Source of the DNA: Anaerotignum faecicola | Lineage (GTDB): Bacteria; Bacillota; Clostridia; Lachnospirales; Anaerotignaceae | Direction of reading: 5' to 3' | Assembly: GCF_003865035.1 (NCBI RefSeq) | Contig: NZ_BHVZ01000009.1 | Location: 1 to 44,039 of the forward strand | Length of the DNA stretch: 44,039 nt | Shown: positions 34,985 through 44,039 of the stretch, piece by piece | How positions within the stretch are numbered: the first letter of the stretch is position 1 | How the letters are laid out: the number at the start of each line of letters is the position of its first letter | Translations under genes and position numbers: made by a program | Notes under the pieces: generated by a model | What the model saw: the letters and a program-made list of their open reading frames with translations, nothing else | The model's database searches: none | What the model was told of the DNA's origin: nothing

Positions 34985-36547
34985 TTAGTGGTGATGATGA
35001 TGGTCATGGTCATGTCCACAGCCGCAGTCATGATCGTGGTGATGGTGGTCATGTCCGCAGCCGCAGTCATGATCGTGGTGATGGTGATCGTGTCCACAGC
35101 CGCAGTCATCATCATAGTCTTCGGTGATGGATTGCCAGCCGTTTTCGTTGAATACCATACCGACCTTATCCACAATCAGAACCTTTTGCTCCTCGGAGGT
35201 GGCTTTATCAATCGCCTCCATCAGCATATCCATCACGTCATGGACGGTATAGACAGGGGGCAAGGCACCTGTCAGATTCTGCATTGCCAGCTTTCTGGTC
35301 TGGGTAGGCAGGGTGTCGAAGTGGTTTCTTGTTTTTGTAATAAACGCATCAAATAGGGCTTTCTTTTCCTCTGCGGTTGCGGCAGGAAGCTCCTCCGGGA
35401 TATCGAAATGGAACAATTCATCGTTCAAATCACCGAAGAAGCATTCGCGGATGAATTCCTCTGTCATGAGAACCTTTTTGGTATCCGCGGAGAAGCCGGC
35501 GAAGGAGCCTGCCTTTTGCAGGGCTTCATATTCTTCCTTACCGATGGCATTTGCTTTATCAATGACAGGCTCAACGGTTGCCTCCAGCTGCTCTGTGAGG
35601 GTATCCAGATAAGCCGCTTTTTCGGTCAGAGTCAGCTTATCGCTGATGAAATCGCAGACGATATGATACAAATCGGCATAGGCGGCACTGCCCTCTGTGA
35701 TGTCCGTAAAGGAATAGGTGAGATAGAACAGGAGAATCAAGGAATTGATATCGTGCAGGATGCAGGAGAAATATTCCTCAATCTGCTCCAGTGTTTCAAA
35801 GGTTTCCTTGAGCTCCTCATAGAAATTTGCAAGCTCCTCATCGGAAAGCTTATGCGGCAGAACCATGCGCTTCTGTCCAATCCATTCTGCGAGTTCGGGG
35901 AAATACTTGCCATACAGGGGGTTTTCCTGCGGGCTGCAAAAGCCCTCGAAGGCTTTCAGAGAAGCATCGATAAAATCCCTGCTTTCGCCTGCAAAAGCGG
36001 CATCCAGAGAGGCACGGACGGTGTCATAGTATTTATCCCTTGTCATATAGAGGGGGATACACTTGAGAAGCTGCCCCATGTAGGTTTTCTGGTCAAGCAG
36101 AGTTTCCGCACTTTCCATAAAGGCATGGCAGTCTGCAAAGAACAGAGACCATTCCACCTGCTTTTGGGATACGCCGTCCTCCTTATATTTGCGCAGGGCA
36201 ATCTGGTCGCTGACAAGCGTGGAGATGATGTTCCACTGGGAGAAATAGCTGTAGATGGTTTCGTAGATGGAAAGCAGGCGTTTTTTCAGCTCCATGCAGT
36301 CCTCCAGCGCAACCATGCGGGATGCGGCATCGCTTTCGAGCAAATCCTCCAGACGGATGAGGTATGCCTTGATTTCCTCCTTGATTTCCTGCACATCGGC
36401 AGGGATTTCATAGGGGAGGGCGGTTACGCCTTTTTCGGCATCCTCCATGGCACTCATGAGCAGCAGCAGCAGAGAGCCGACTGCCTGCTGATAGATATAA
36501 TCCGCAGAGAGATTTCTTATTTTTTCTTCTAATGCAATATTGGACAT
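34985..36547 (-). CDS. Unrecognised 520-residue protein with a repeated His/Cys metal-binding tail
   Basis: I do not recognise the family of the main body (residues 1-475). It is acidic and predicted mostly helical, without a signal peptide or clear membrane segment (a hydrophobic run, SLLLLLMSAM, lies at 25-34). The last 42 residues (479-520) contain 19 His and 6 Cys in three repeats built on DCGCGHDHHHHDH. Such tails occur in metal-handling proteins such as HypB, SlyD and some zinc transporters and chaperones, so nickel, zinc or cobalt binding is a reasonable inference. The start has AAAGGAG 8 bases upstream. A minus-strand promoter TTGTAC-17-TATAAT lies at 36617-36589. It is upstream of, and coupled to, a metal-dependent glyoxalase-like gene. 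This could mean metal delivery, but that is speculation. Confidence 0.85.
   Translation of the reverse strand: MSNIALEEKIRNLSADYIYQQAVGSLLLLLMSAMEDAEKGVTALPYEIPADVQEIKEEIKAYLIRLEDLLESDAASRMVALEDCMELKKRLLSIYETIYSYFSQWNIISTLVSDQIALRKYKEDGVSQKQVEWSLFFADCHAFMESAETLLDQKTYMGQLLKCIPLYMTRDKYYDTVRASLDAAFAGESRDFIDASLKAFEGFCSPQENPLYGKYFPELAEWIGQKRMVLPHKLSDEELANFYEELKETFETLEQIEEYFSCILHDINSLILLFYLTYSFTDITEGSAAYADLYHIVCDFISDKLTLTEKAAYLDTLTEQLEATVEPVIDKANAIGKEEYEALQKAGSFAGFSADTKKVLMTEEFIRECFFGDLNDELFHFDIPEELPAATAEEKKALFDAFITKTRNHFDTLPTQTRKLAMQNLTGALPPVYTVHDVMDMLMEAIDKATSEEQKVLIVDKVGMVFNENGWQSITEDYDDDCGCGHDHHHHDHDCGCGHDHHHHDHDCGCGHDHDHHHHH
35011..35127 (-). repeat. 39-bp tandem repeats encoding the His/Cys tail
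   Basis: Three consecutive 39-base units (35011-35049, 35050-35088, 35089-35127) differ at only a few positions; the third is degenerate at its far end. Each encodes 13 residues of the DCGCGHDHHHHDH type. The near identity at DNA level suggests recent duplication and possible copy-number variation. Confidence 0.9.
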
Positions 36548-36588
36548 AAGAAGTTCTCCTTTCTCAGTTTCAAATTTTCGTATCTTTT

Positions 36589-36617
36589 ATTATAAAGGAA
36601 AAATGGCGAAAGTACAA
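36589..36617 (-). promoter_or_regulatory. Promoter for the His/Cys-tailed protein gene
   Basis: On the minus strand TTGTAC (36617-36612) and TATAAT (36594-36589, perfect) are 17 bases apart, about 42 bases before the ATG. The rest of the gap to the next gene (36618-36733) shows no gene. Confidence 0.65.
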
Positions 36618-36733
36618 GCAGAAGGGGAATGGCACGGGGAAACGGGCAAAATAAAAACAGAGAGAGCAATTCCGAAGAAAAGTCCTCCCTGCTTTTTTTA
36701 TTTTAAGAAAAAGATATTACAAAGATACTGTGA

Positions 36734-37312
36734 TTACAGTTCCCATTTTGCGCCCATCAGCTTGATGAATTCTCTTGTGATTGCGGAATCGCCGGGCCAT
36801 GCGGGAGCAGTTACCAGATTGCCGTCTACAACAGCCTCGGAAGCATCAACAGCTACATATTCGCCGCCTGCCAGAGTGATATCGGGGCCAACTGCGGGAT
36901 ATGCGGTTGCCTTTTTGCCTTTCAGCACATTGGCAGCGGTCAGGATCTGAGGACCGTGGCAGATTGCAGCAACGGGCTTATTTGCTGCAAAGAATTCCTG
37001 TACGATTTCGATGACTCTGGGGGTCAGTCTCAGATATTCGGGAGAACGACCGCCTGTGATAAACAGACCTGCATAATCGGCTGTATTTACTGCATCAAAA
37101 TCTGCTGTCAGAGCAAAGTTATGACCTCTCTTTTCGGAGTATGTCTGTTCGCCTTCAAAGTCGTGAATTGCTGTACGGATAATATCGCCTGCTTTTTTAT
37201 CGGGGCATACAACATCTACCTGATAGCCCAACATTTCCATTGCCTGGAAGGGTACCATTGTTTCATAATCTTCTGTGAAATCGCCTGCTAACATCAATAC
37301 TTTCTTTGCCAT
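36734..37312 (-). CDS. DJ-1/PfpI family protein
   Basis: A 192-residue class I glutamine-amidotransferase-like protein. The nucleophile elbow is AAICHGPQ with C118 and H119, and the conserved acidic residue is E92 in GGRSPEYLR, as in PfpI/YhbO-type proteins. Family members have been described as proteases, glyoxalases or stress protectants. The specific activity cannot be assigned here. The start follows AAAGGAGGAATTCTT. It has its own strong promoter (37434-37406), so it is not in the operon of the preceding genes. Confidence 0.9.
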   Translation of the reverse strand: MAKKVLMLAGDFTEDYETMVPFQAMEMLGYQVDVVCPDKKAGDIIRTAIHDFEGEQTYSEKRGHNFALTADFDAVNTADYAGLFITGGRSPEYLRLTPRVIEIVQEFFAANKPVAAICHGPQILTAANVLKGKKATAYPAVGPDITLAGGEYVAVDASEAVVDGNLVTAPAWPGDSAITREFIKLMGAKWEL

Positions 37313-37405
37313 AAGAATTCCTCCTTTAAAGAAAAAGTATGACAGTTTTTTAGAAAAAACTGCTTTTTTATGTAATAAAATTGTTTCCTTTTTTATTTAA
37401 GTCTT

Positions 37406-37434
37406 ATTATAGACCTGTTGGGACAAATTGACAA
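37406..37434 (-). promoter_or_regulatory. Promoter for the DJ-1/PfpI gene
   Basis: On the minus strand TTGTCA (37434-37429, 5 of 6) and TATAAT (37411-37406, perfect) are 17 bases apart. A hairpin, CAGTTTTTT/AAAAAACTG (37333-37352), lies in the resulting 5' leader. The -35 overlaps a plus-strand TTGACA (37428) for which I find no good -10. Confidence 0.85.
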
Positions 37435-37532
37435 GGGGGTGGGCAAAAAAAATCCATACAAAATCAATCGTGTTAAAATTGTTGAATATGAATGAAAAAA
37501 AGAATAAAATAAGAGCGGACGGAGGTGAAAAA

Positions 37533-38225
37533 ATGAAAAAACAACAGGCAATTTTGTTTGATTTGGATGGGACGCTGCTGAACACACTGGATGACCTAAC
37601 AAGCAGTGTGAATGTGACCTTACAGGCGCACGGCTTTCCTTTGCGGAGGAAAGAAGAAATCCGAAAATTTCTGGGGAATGGGAGTGAGTTTCTGATGCGG
37701 TCGGCTTTGCCTGAGGGGACGAAGGAGGCGGTTTTTGCGGCTTGTCTGGCGGAATATCAGGCATATTATAAGGCACACATGGCGGACAAAACCGCGCCCT
37801 ACGAGGGGATTTTGCCTTTGCTGAAAAGGCTGAAGGAAAGTGGTCTGCGCCTTGGTGTGGTATCGAATAAATTTGATACGGCGGTGAAGGGGCTTTGCGA
37901 AAGATATTTCCCCGGCTGCATTGATGCGGCGGCAGGAGAGAGAGAAGCCGAGGGGATTCGGCGCAAGCCTGCACCCGATATGGTCTTTACGGCGGCGGAG
38001 CGGCTTGGCGTGAAAAGAGAGGACTGCTTATACATCGGGGATTCCGAGGTGGATTTACAGACGGCAAAAAACGCAGGAATGGACTGCATCAGCGTTTGCT
38101 GGGGGTTTCGGGATGCGGAATTTCTGAAGCAGGCGGGTGCGACACAGCTGGTACATACGCCGAAGGAGCTGGAAAAGCTGCTTTTGGGCGAATCAGATAA
38201 TTTAGAGCATAAAAATAAGAGGTGA
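37533..38225 (+). CDS. gph: HAD-family phosphatase, phosphoglycolate phosphatase-like
   Basis: A 230-residue haloacid dehalogenase-superfamily hydrolase of the Gph/PgmB type. Motif I is FDLDGTLLNT with D10 and D12, the cap domain spans about 18-90, motif II is VVSNK, and motif III/IV is CLYIGDSEVDLQTAKNAG. Phosphoglycolate is the usual assignment, but related members act on pyrophosphate or sugar phosphates. The start is ATG 37533 after GGAGGTG. The frame is open upstream to 37428 but without family similarity. Its stop overlaps the terminator below. Confidence 0.85.
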   Translation: MKKQQAILFDLDGTLLNTLDDLTSSVNVTLQAHGFPLRRKEEIRKFLGNGSEFLMRSALPEGTKEAVFAACLAEYQAYYKAHMADKTAPYEGILPLLKRLKESGLRLGVVSNKFDTAVKGLCERYFPGCIDAAAGEREAEGIRRKPAPDMVFTAAERLGVKREDCLYIGDSEVDLQTAKNAGMDCISVCWGFRDAEFLKQAGATQLVHTPKELEKLLLGESDNLEHKNKR

Positions 38226-38243
38226 AAAACACCTCTTATTTTT
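38211..38243. terminator. Bidirectional terminator between gph and tyrS
   Basis: AAAAATAAGAGGTG (38211-38224) pairs perfectly with CACCTCTTATTTTT (38230-38243) around five A. T-rich tails occur on both strands, suiting the convergent gph and tyrS genes. Confidence 0.9.
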
Positions 38244-38268
38244 ATGTGGTTCTTTTTTTATATGGTTC

Positions 38269-39504
38269 TTATTTCAGAATGACATTATGGAAGGTCTTTT
38301 TGCCCTTCTGCACCAACAGCTTACCATCTGTAAAGAGGTCTGCGGTTACTTTGAAATCAATATCCTTTATGGGCTGCTCTGCCAGCTTTACGCCGCCCTG
38401 CTGCACGGCACGTCTGCCCTCGGAGCGGGAAGGAACGACCTTAATTGTGGTCAGCAGTGTCAGGATATCCATGCCTTCTGCAAATTCGGCGGCAGAAATT
38501 TCTGTAGAGGGGGCATCCACGGTTGCAGCACCCTTACCGAACAATGCTCTTGCGGCATCCTGTGCTTTGGTTGCTTCTGCTTCGCCATGTACGATTTTTG
38601 TCAGCTCAAAGGCAAGGACTTCCTTTGCATGATTGATTTCCGCGCCCTCCAGTGCGCCCAGACGGCGAACCTCATCCATAGGCAGGAAGGTCAGCAGAGC
38701 CAGACATTTTTCAACGTCCTTATCCCCGATATTTCTCCAGTACTGATAGAATTCGTAGGGAGAGGTTTTTTCAGGGTCAAGCCAAACGGCACCGGAAACG
38801 GTTTTGCCCATTTTTACGCCTTCGCTGTTTGTCAGCAGCTTGAAGGTCATGCCATAAGCGGGCTTCTGCGCTTTGCGGCGAATCAGCTCTACGCCTGCGA
38901 TGATATTAGACCACTGGTCATTGCCGCCCATTTCCAGCATACAGTTGTATCTTTTGTTCAGTTCGTAGAAATCGTAGCCCTGCATAATCATATAGTTAAA
39001 TTCGAGGAAGGACAGACCAAGCTCTCTATCCATACGGGTTTTGAAGCAATCTGCCGCAAGCATACGGTTTACGGAGAAATGGGTGCCGATTTCACGCAGG
39101 AATTCGATATAGTTCAGATTTCTCAGCCAGTCTGCGTTATTGGCAATGATGGCACCGCCCTCGCCCTCATCGAAATTGATGAAACGGGAAAGCTGCTTTT
39201 TGATGCAGGCTACGTTATGGTCGATGGTTTCGACAGTCATCATTTTACGCATATCGGCTTTGCCGGAGGGGTCGCCAATCATGCCTGTGCCGCCACCCAT
39301 CAGGCAGATGGGGCGGTTGCCGCAGCGCTGCATGTGCGCCATAGCCATAACGGTCAGGAAATGCCCAACGTGCAGGCTGTCCGCGGTGGGGTCGATGCCG
39401 ATATAGAAGGTGACACCGCCTTTTTCAAAAAGCGCTTTGATTTCTTCTTCGTGTGTCAGCTGTTCGATAAAGCCGCGTTCCTTTAATACTTCATAAGCGT
39501 TCAT
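38269..39504 (-). CDS. tyrS: Tyrosyl-tRNA synthetase
   Basis: TyrS charges tRNA-Tyr. The 411-residue class I enzyme has HVGH at 45-48 ([10 protein letters not shown]), GMIGDPSGK, the tyrosine-binding [10 protein letters not shown] and GGNDQWSNI segments, the KMGKT version of the KMSKS loop, and a C-terminal S4 RNA-binding domain ([11 protein letters not shown]). The start is at 39504 after AAAAGGAGAA; the open frame continues upstream through the T-box terminator, which is not coding. Controlled by the T-box at 39570-39825. Confidence 0.98.
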   Translation of the reverse strand: MNAYEVLKERGFIEQLTHEEEIKALFEKGGVTFYIGIDPTADSLHVGHFLTVMAMAHMQRCGNRPICLMGGGTGMIGDPSGKADMRKMMTVETIDHNVACIKKQLSRFINFDEGEGGAIIANNADWLRNLNYIEFLREIGTHFSVNRMLAADCFKTRMDRELGLSFLEFNYMIMQGYDFYELNKRYNCMLEMGGNDQWSNIIAGVELIRRKAQKPAYGMTFKLLTNSEGVKMGKTVSGAVWLDPEKTSPYEFYQYWRNIGDKDVEKCLALLTFLPMDEVRRLGALEGAEINHAKEVLAFELTKIVHGEAEATKAQDAARALFGKGAATVDAPSTEISAAEFAEGMDILTLLTTIKVVPSRSEGRRAVQQGGVKLAEQPIKDIDFKVTADLFTDGKLLVQKGKKTFHNVILK

Positions 39505-39569
39505 GTTACATTCTCCTTTTCTGATATATGATGGATAGATTGATGCAGCGAAGCCTTGCGCAAAAGCAT

Positions 39570-39825
39570 AAAAAAGGGCCTCTCGCCGAAAGGACGAGAG
39601 AACCCGTGGTACCACCTTAATTTATGCCTATTCTGCAAAAAGACAAGCATCTTCCTGCCCCTGTAACGTAGGGCAATCGTTGTGTCATTTCCTACACAAA
39701 GCTCATGAGGCGTAATTTACAAAAACTGTGCTGCAGACCTTTCACCGACCGGACTGCTCTCTGCGGCTGTAACCAGTTTTGCCCATATACTCAATCATCG
39801 CTGTTATCATAAATAATATGAGAAA
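39570..39825 (-). promoter_or_regulatory. T-box leader, tyrosine type, with terminator
   Basis: On the minus strand the core is TTAAGGTGGTACCACGGGT (39620-39602), a variant ending ACCACG. The terminator stem pairs 39605-39593 with 39588-39576 (core CTCTCGTC/GGCGAGAG), followed by six T (39575-39570). Stem I has a GAGTA motif near 39790 and the distal GGTGAAAGGTCTGC block near 39745-39733. TAC at 39714-39712, in AATTACG, is a good tyrosine specifier candidate. Confidence 0.92.
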
Positions 39826-39854
39826 ATGATATCATACGTTTTTTTGAAAGTCAA
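39826..39854 (-). promoter_or_regulatory. Promoter for tyrS, inside the 3' end of pepT
   Basis: On the minus strand TTGACT (39854-39849, 5 of 6) and TATCAT (39831-39826, 5 of 6) are 17 bases apart. The -35 and the whole spacer lie within the last codons of pepT. Confidence 0.8.
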
Positions 39855-41064
39855 GCGTCGTTGCGGCAAGTTCTGCGATACGAACAATCATGCTGACTGC
39901 CTTTTCCATGGAAGGAACGGGGACATATTCATAATTGCTGTGGAAATTATGACCGCCGGCGAAAAGGTTCGGACAAGGCAGACCCATGAAGGAAAGACGC
40001 GCACCGTCTGTGCCGCCGCGGATAGGCTGAATGATGGGAGTGATGCCGCAGTCGAGCATTGCCTGCTTTGCAAGGCTTACAATTTCCATGTGGGGTTCAA
40101 TCTGCGAGAGCATATTATAATATTCATCATGCAGATCCAATTCGATACAGTTATTATACTGTGCATTTTTGCGTTCCACAATCAGCCGCAGAAGCTCTTT
40201 GCGGTGCGCGAAGGAGTCTGCGTTAAAATCACGAATGATATAATTCAGGGTTGCGGAGGTGACATCACCTTCAAAGGAGCAGAGATGGAAAAAGCCTTCG
40301 TAGCCTTCGGTTTTCGCGGGTGTTTCGCGTTCCGGCAGGAGAGAAGCAATTTCCGTACCGATGAGGGCGGCGTTTTTCATGACATTTTTTGCAGAGCCGG
40401 GATGTACATTTTTCCCTTTGATGCGAATGATTGCGCGTGCCGCATTGAAGTTTTCATATTCCAGCTCACCGATGCGGCCGCCATCCAGCGTGTAGGCGAA
40501 ATCTGCGTGAAATTTGTCCACATCGAAGAAATCCACACCCTTGCCGATTTCTTCATCAGGGGTAAAGGCAATGCGAATATCTCCATGGGGAATTTCGGGA
40601 TGTGCGAGAAGATATTCTGCGGCAGTGAGAATTTCGGCAATGCCTGCTTTATCATCCGCGCCAAGCAGGGTGGTGCCGTCTGAGGTGATGAGGGTCTGCC
40701 CGATATACTCCTTTAAGGAAGGAAATTCCTTGGGAGAAAGAACGGTACCATTGAGGGGGATTGCTTTGCCGTCATAATTTTCCACAATATTTGAAAGGAC
40801 ATTTTCACCGCTTGCATCGGGGCTGGTATCCATGTGGGAAATAAAGCCGATGGTGGGAGCGTTTGCTGTATTGCCAGGCAGAAGTGCGGTCACATAGCCA
40901 TAGGCATCCACAGAAACGGATTGCAGACCAATCGCTTCACATTCCTTTGCAAGAAAAGCGGCAAAGGCAAGCTGTCGCTTGGTGCTGGGAAAGGTATCGG
41001 ATGATTCATCGGAAGTGGTGTGATGCTTTACGTATGTTAAAAAACGTTCTGTAACTGTTTTCAT
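39832..41064 (-). CDS. pepT: Peptidase T (tripeptide aminopeptidase)
   Basis: A 410-residue M20B metallopeptidase that removes the N-terminal residue from tripeptides in the cytosol. Zinc ligands and catalytic residues are visible: H77 and D79 (ISHMDTSPDA), the bridging Asp in LLGADDKAGIAEI, the EE pair in FTPDEEIGKG, and the C-terminal His in FAGGHNFHSNYEY. The dimerisation domain lies in the middle. The start follows AAGGAGGTACTT. No clear terminator lies between pepT and tyrS, so some read-through is possible. Confidence 0.97.
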   Translation of the reverse strand: MKTVTERFLTYVKHHTTSDESSDTFPSTKRQLAFAAFLAKECEAIGLQSVSVDAYGYVTALLPGNTANAPTIGFISHMDTSPDASGENVLSNIVENYDGKAIPLNGTVLSPKEFPSLKEYIGQTLITSDGTTLLGADDKAGIAEILTAAEYLLAHPEIPHGDIRIAFTPDEEIGKGVDFFDVDKFHADFAYTLDGGRIGELEYENFNAARAIIRIKGKNVHPGSAKNVMKNAALIGTEIASLLPERETPAKTEGYEGFFHLCSFEGDVTSATLNYIIRDFNADSFAHRKELLRLIVERKNAQYNNCIELDLHDEYYNMLSQIEPHMEIVSLAKQAMLDCGITPIIQPIRGGTDGARLSFMGLPCPNLFAGGHNFHSNYEYVPVPSMEKAVSMIVRIAELAATTLDFQKNV

Positions 41065-41209
41065 AAGTACCTCCTTATTGCATAGATTTTGAAAGTCAAT
41101 CTATTTTAGCATGGATTAAAAAGAAAAGCTACATGTAAGCGATATGCAGCGGAGGAGAATTTATATATAAGGTAAGAAAAAGTTTTTAGCAAAAAAATGA
41201 AAAAAGGGG

Positions 41210-41345
41210 TTGACAGGTTTCGACTTTTCCTGTAATATCTATATCACCGCGAGCGACACGGAAACATGACGCTGAGGTTGCTAAAAAGAAAAAACGAAAG
41301 AAAGCGAAAAAAATGCTTGACAACCGTTGGTCGGTAAGATATAAT
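41210..41345 (+). promoter_or_regulatory. Two tandem rRNA/tRNA-type promoters
   Basis: Promoter 1 is TTGACA (41210-41215) with TAATAT (41233-41238), spacer 17. Promoter 2 is TTGACA (41317-41322) with TATAAT (41340-41345), spacer 17, a perfect consensus. They drive the two tRNA-Ser genes and perhaps the whole rRNA operon. The 41065-41209 stretch before them is A/T-rich with no gene seen. Confidence 0.9.
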
Positions 41346-41385
41346 AGTCAAGGTCGCTGCGCAAGAAGAAGCAACTAAACTTCAT

Positions 41386-41471
41386 GGAGAGATGTCCGAG
41401 TGGTTTAAGGAGCTGGTCTTGAAAACCAGTGATTCCGTAAGGAGCCGTGGGTTCGAATCCCACTCTCTCCG
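41386..41471 (+). tRNA. tRNA-Ser (TGA)
   Basis: An 86-base tRNA with a long variable arm. Acceptor stem GGAGAGA/TCTCTCC, anticodon TGA at 41420-41422 in loop CTTGAAA, discriminator G. Confidence 0.96.
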
Positions 41472-41507
41472 TCAATTAAATACCATACAATGAACTGAGA
41501 GCATTAT

Positions 41508-41596
41508 GGAGAAGTACCCAAGTGGTTGAAGGGGTTCGCCTGGAAAGCGGATAGGTCGTTAATAGCGGCGCGAGGGTTCAAATCCCTCCTTCTCCG
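41508..41596 (+). tRNA. tRNA-Ser (GGA)
   Basis: An 89-base tRNA with a long variable arm. Acceptor stem GGAGAAG/CTTCTCC, anticodon GGA at 41542-41544 in loop CTGGAAA, discriminator G. A 10-pair A/T-rich hairpin (41601-41610 with 41625-41634) follows; it has no T-run. Confidence 0.96.
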
Positions 41597-41651
41597 CCAT
41601 TTATTTTAACTGAGTTCAAATGTGGTTAAAATAAAAGTACTAAATAAGTAC

Positions 41652-41847
41652 TTGACAAGAAAATGAAGATTTGATAAAATAATCTTCGCTGCTGAAAAGC
41701 AGATTGATCCTTGAAAACTGAACAATGGATATGAATAAACACAACCCATAGTCAATTCAAGCAAACGGAAACGAATGCTAAAAAGACAAATTTTGCCGGT
41801 TTAGAAAAACCGGAGTTAGCCAGAAGAACTGGCTAGGAACAAAACTT
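41652..41847 (+). promoter_or_regulatory. rRNA operon promoter and 16S leader
   Basis: TTGACA (41652-41657) and TAAAAT (41675-41680) are 17 bases apart. The leader bases 41706-41726 are complementary at 20 of 21 positions to 43557-43577 after 16S, forming the stem that RNase III is expected to cut. Small hairpins CCGGTTT/AAACCGG and AGCCAG/CTGGCT lie near 41799-41834, just before the mature 5' end. Confidence 0.85.
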
Positions 41848-43613
<1,766 letters not shown>

Positions 43614-43731
43614 TTCGGTGATGATGCGCTTGGGGGACACACCCGTTCCCATTCCGAACACGACGGTTAAGACCCAAGCGGTCGATGGTACTTGGTGGGC
43701 AGCTGCCTGGGAGAGTAGATGGTCGCCGAAG
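43614..43731 (+). rRNA. 5S ribosomal RNA, copy 2 (between 16S and 23S)
   Basis: Same 5S core as copy 1, CCCGTTCCCATTCCGAACAC, with terminal stem TTCGGTGA/GTCGCCGAA and internal helix GCTTGGG/CCCAAGC. Paired differences from copy 1 preserve both helices. It lies 230 bases after 16S and 6 bases before tRNA-Ile, an unusual place for 5S, which normally follows 23S. Confidence 0.95.
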
Positions 43732-43737
43732 TCCTAT

Positions 43738-43811
<74 letters not shown>

Positions 43812-43824
43812 TTTTGTGTGGTCT

Positions 43825-43897
43825 GGGGATATAGCTCAGCTGGGAGAGCACCTGCCTTGCAAGCAGGGGGTCACGAGTTCGAATCTCGTTATCTCCA
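43825..43897 (+). tRNA. tRNA-Ala (TGC)
   Basis: A 73-base cloverleaf with acceptor stem GGGGATA/TATCTCC and anticodon TGC at 43858-43860. It is paired with tRNA-Ile as in most rRNA operons. Confidence 0.96.
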
Positions 43898-44039
43898 CTT
43901 ACCGGCTTAAAGAAGTCGGGATGCACCTTGAAAACTGAATACAAGTAAAGCAAAAATAGAGTCAATCGAGAAAACAAAATTTTCTATTTTCAAATGTAAC
44001 AAAAGTTGTATCGCTACAACGAAACATTCCAGAGAATAG
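43898..44039 (+). promoter_or_regulatory. Leader of a following 23S gene (cut by the window edge)
   Basis: Contains CACCTTGAAAACTGAATA (43924-43941), which repeats the motif of the 16S leader (CCTTGAAAACTGAA) and is complementary to the 23S trailer at 2608-2625. A hairpin, GTTGTA/TACAAC, lies near 44007-44021. The mature 23S 5' end is expected just beyond the window. Confidence 0.75.

Noticed and set aside
34988..36532. Plus-strand open frames opposite the His/Cys-tailed protein
   Set aside because: They are antisense to a gene with promoter, ribosome site and coherent product; their Met/Val-rich start is the complement of the His repeats.
37428..37433. Plus-strand TTGACA upstream of gph
   Set aside because: No acceptable -10 lies 16-18 bases downstream; the overlapping minus-strand promoter for the DJ-1/PfpI gene is far better.

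Overview
The window is about 44 kb of a Firmicutes (class Clostridia) chromosome. The 16S gene near the right end and the gene order point to Lachnospirales, most likely Clostridium cluster XIVb / an Anaerotignum-like genus; the genus is my inference from remembered 16S patterns and was not searched. Supporting signs are strong AGGAGG ribosome sites, sigma-A promoters of the TTGACA-17-TATAAT type, three T-box leaders, two penicillin-binding proteins (one SpoVD-like) before murE, a SigH gene, and a MurE with the meso-DAP motif DNPR.

Layout. (1) 1-3476: 3' nine-tenths of a 23S rRNA gene, then tRNA-Asn, tRNA-Glu, 5S, and tRNA-Thr, Ile2(CAT), Asp, Val, Met, Gln, closed by a terminator. (2) 3518-9464: ispF, a cysteine-type T-box, an unrecognised 39-codon ORF, cysE, cysS, mrnC (Mini-III), rlmB, yacP/rae1 and sigH, followed by a lone tRNA-Thr. 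(3) 9729-18316: an aromatic amino acid operon aroF-tyrA-aroB-aroA-aroC-pheA-aroQ-aminotransferase. It is preceded by a Phe/Tyr-rich leader peptide and a transcription attenuator. (4) 18502-31554: the division and cell wall (dcw) cluster mraZ-rsmH-ftsL-pbp-spoVD-like-murE-murF-mraY-murD-ftsW/spoVE, with a 10-bp-phased array of MraZ boxes in front of mraZ. (5) 31578-34604: valS behind a T-box. (6) 34608-37434, minus strand: a glyoxalase-like protein, an unrecognised 520-residue protein with a His/Cys-rich metal-binding tail, and a DJ-1/PfpI protein. (7) 37533-41064: a HAD phosphatase (+), tyrS with a T-box (-), and pepT (-). (8) 41210-44039: promoters, two tRNA-Ser genes, and an rRNA operon in the order 16S-5S-tRNA-Ile-tRNA-Ala, ending just before the next 23S gene.

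How it fits together. Most of the window is housekeeping: translation (rRNA, tRNA, three aminoacyl-tRNA synthetases, rRNA maturation enzymes), aromatic amino acid synthesis, and peptidoglycan/septum synthesis. Control of amino acid supply is mostly at the RNA level. T-boxes precede cysES, valS and tyrS, while the aromatic operon appears to use ribosome-mediated attenuation, which I regard as unusual for this phylum. I see no phage, insertion sequence, CRISPR array or defence system. The points most worth following are the aroF attenuator, the His/Cys-tailed protein, the four-way-junction palindrome after mraZ, the 5S gene between 16S and 23S, and the small ORF in the cysteine operon.
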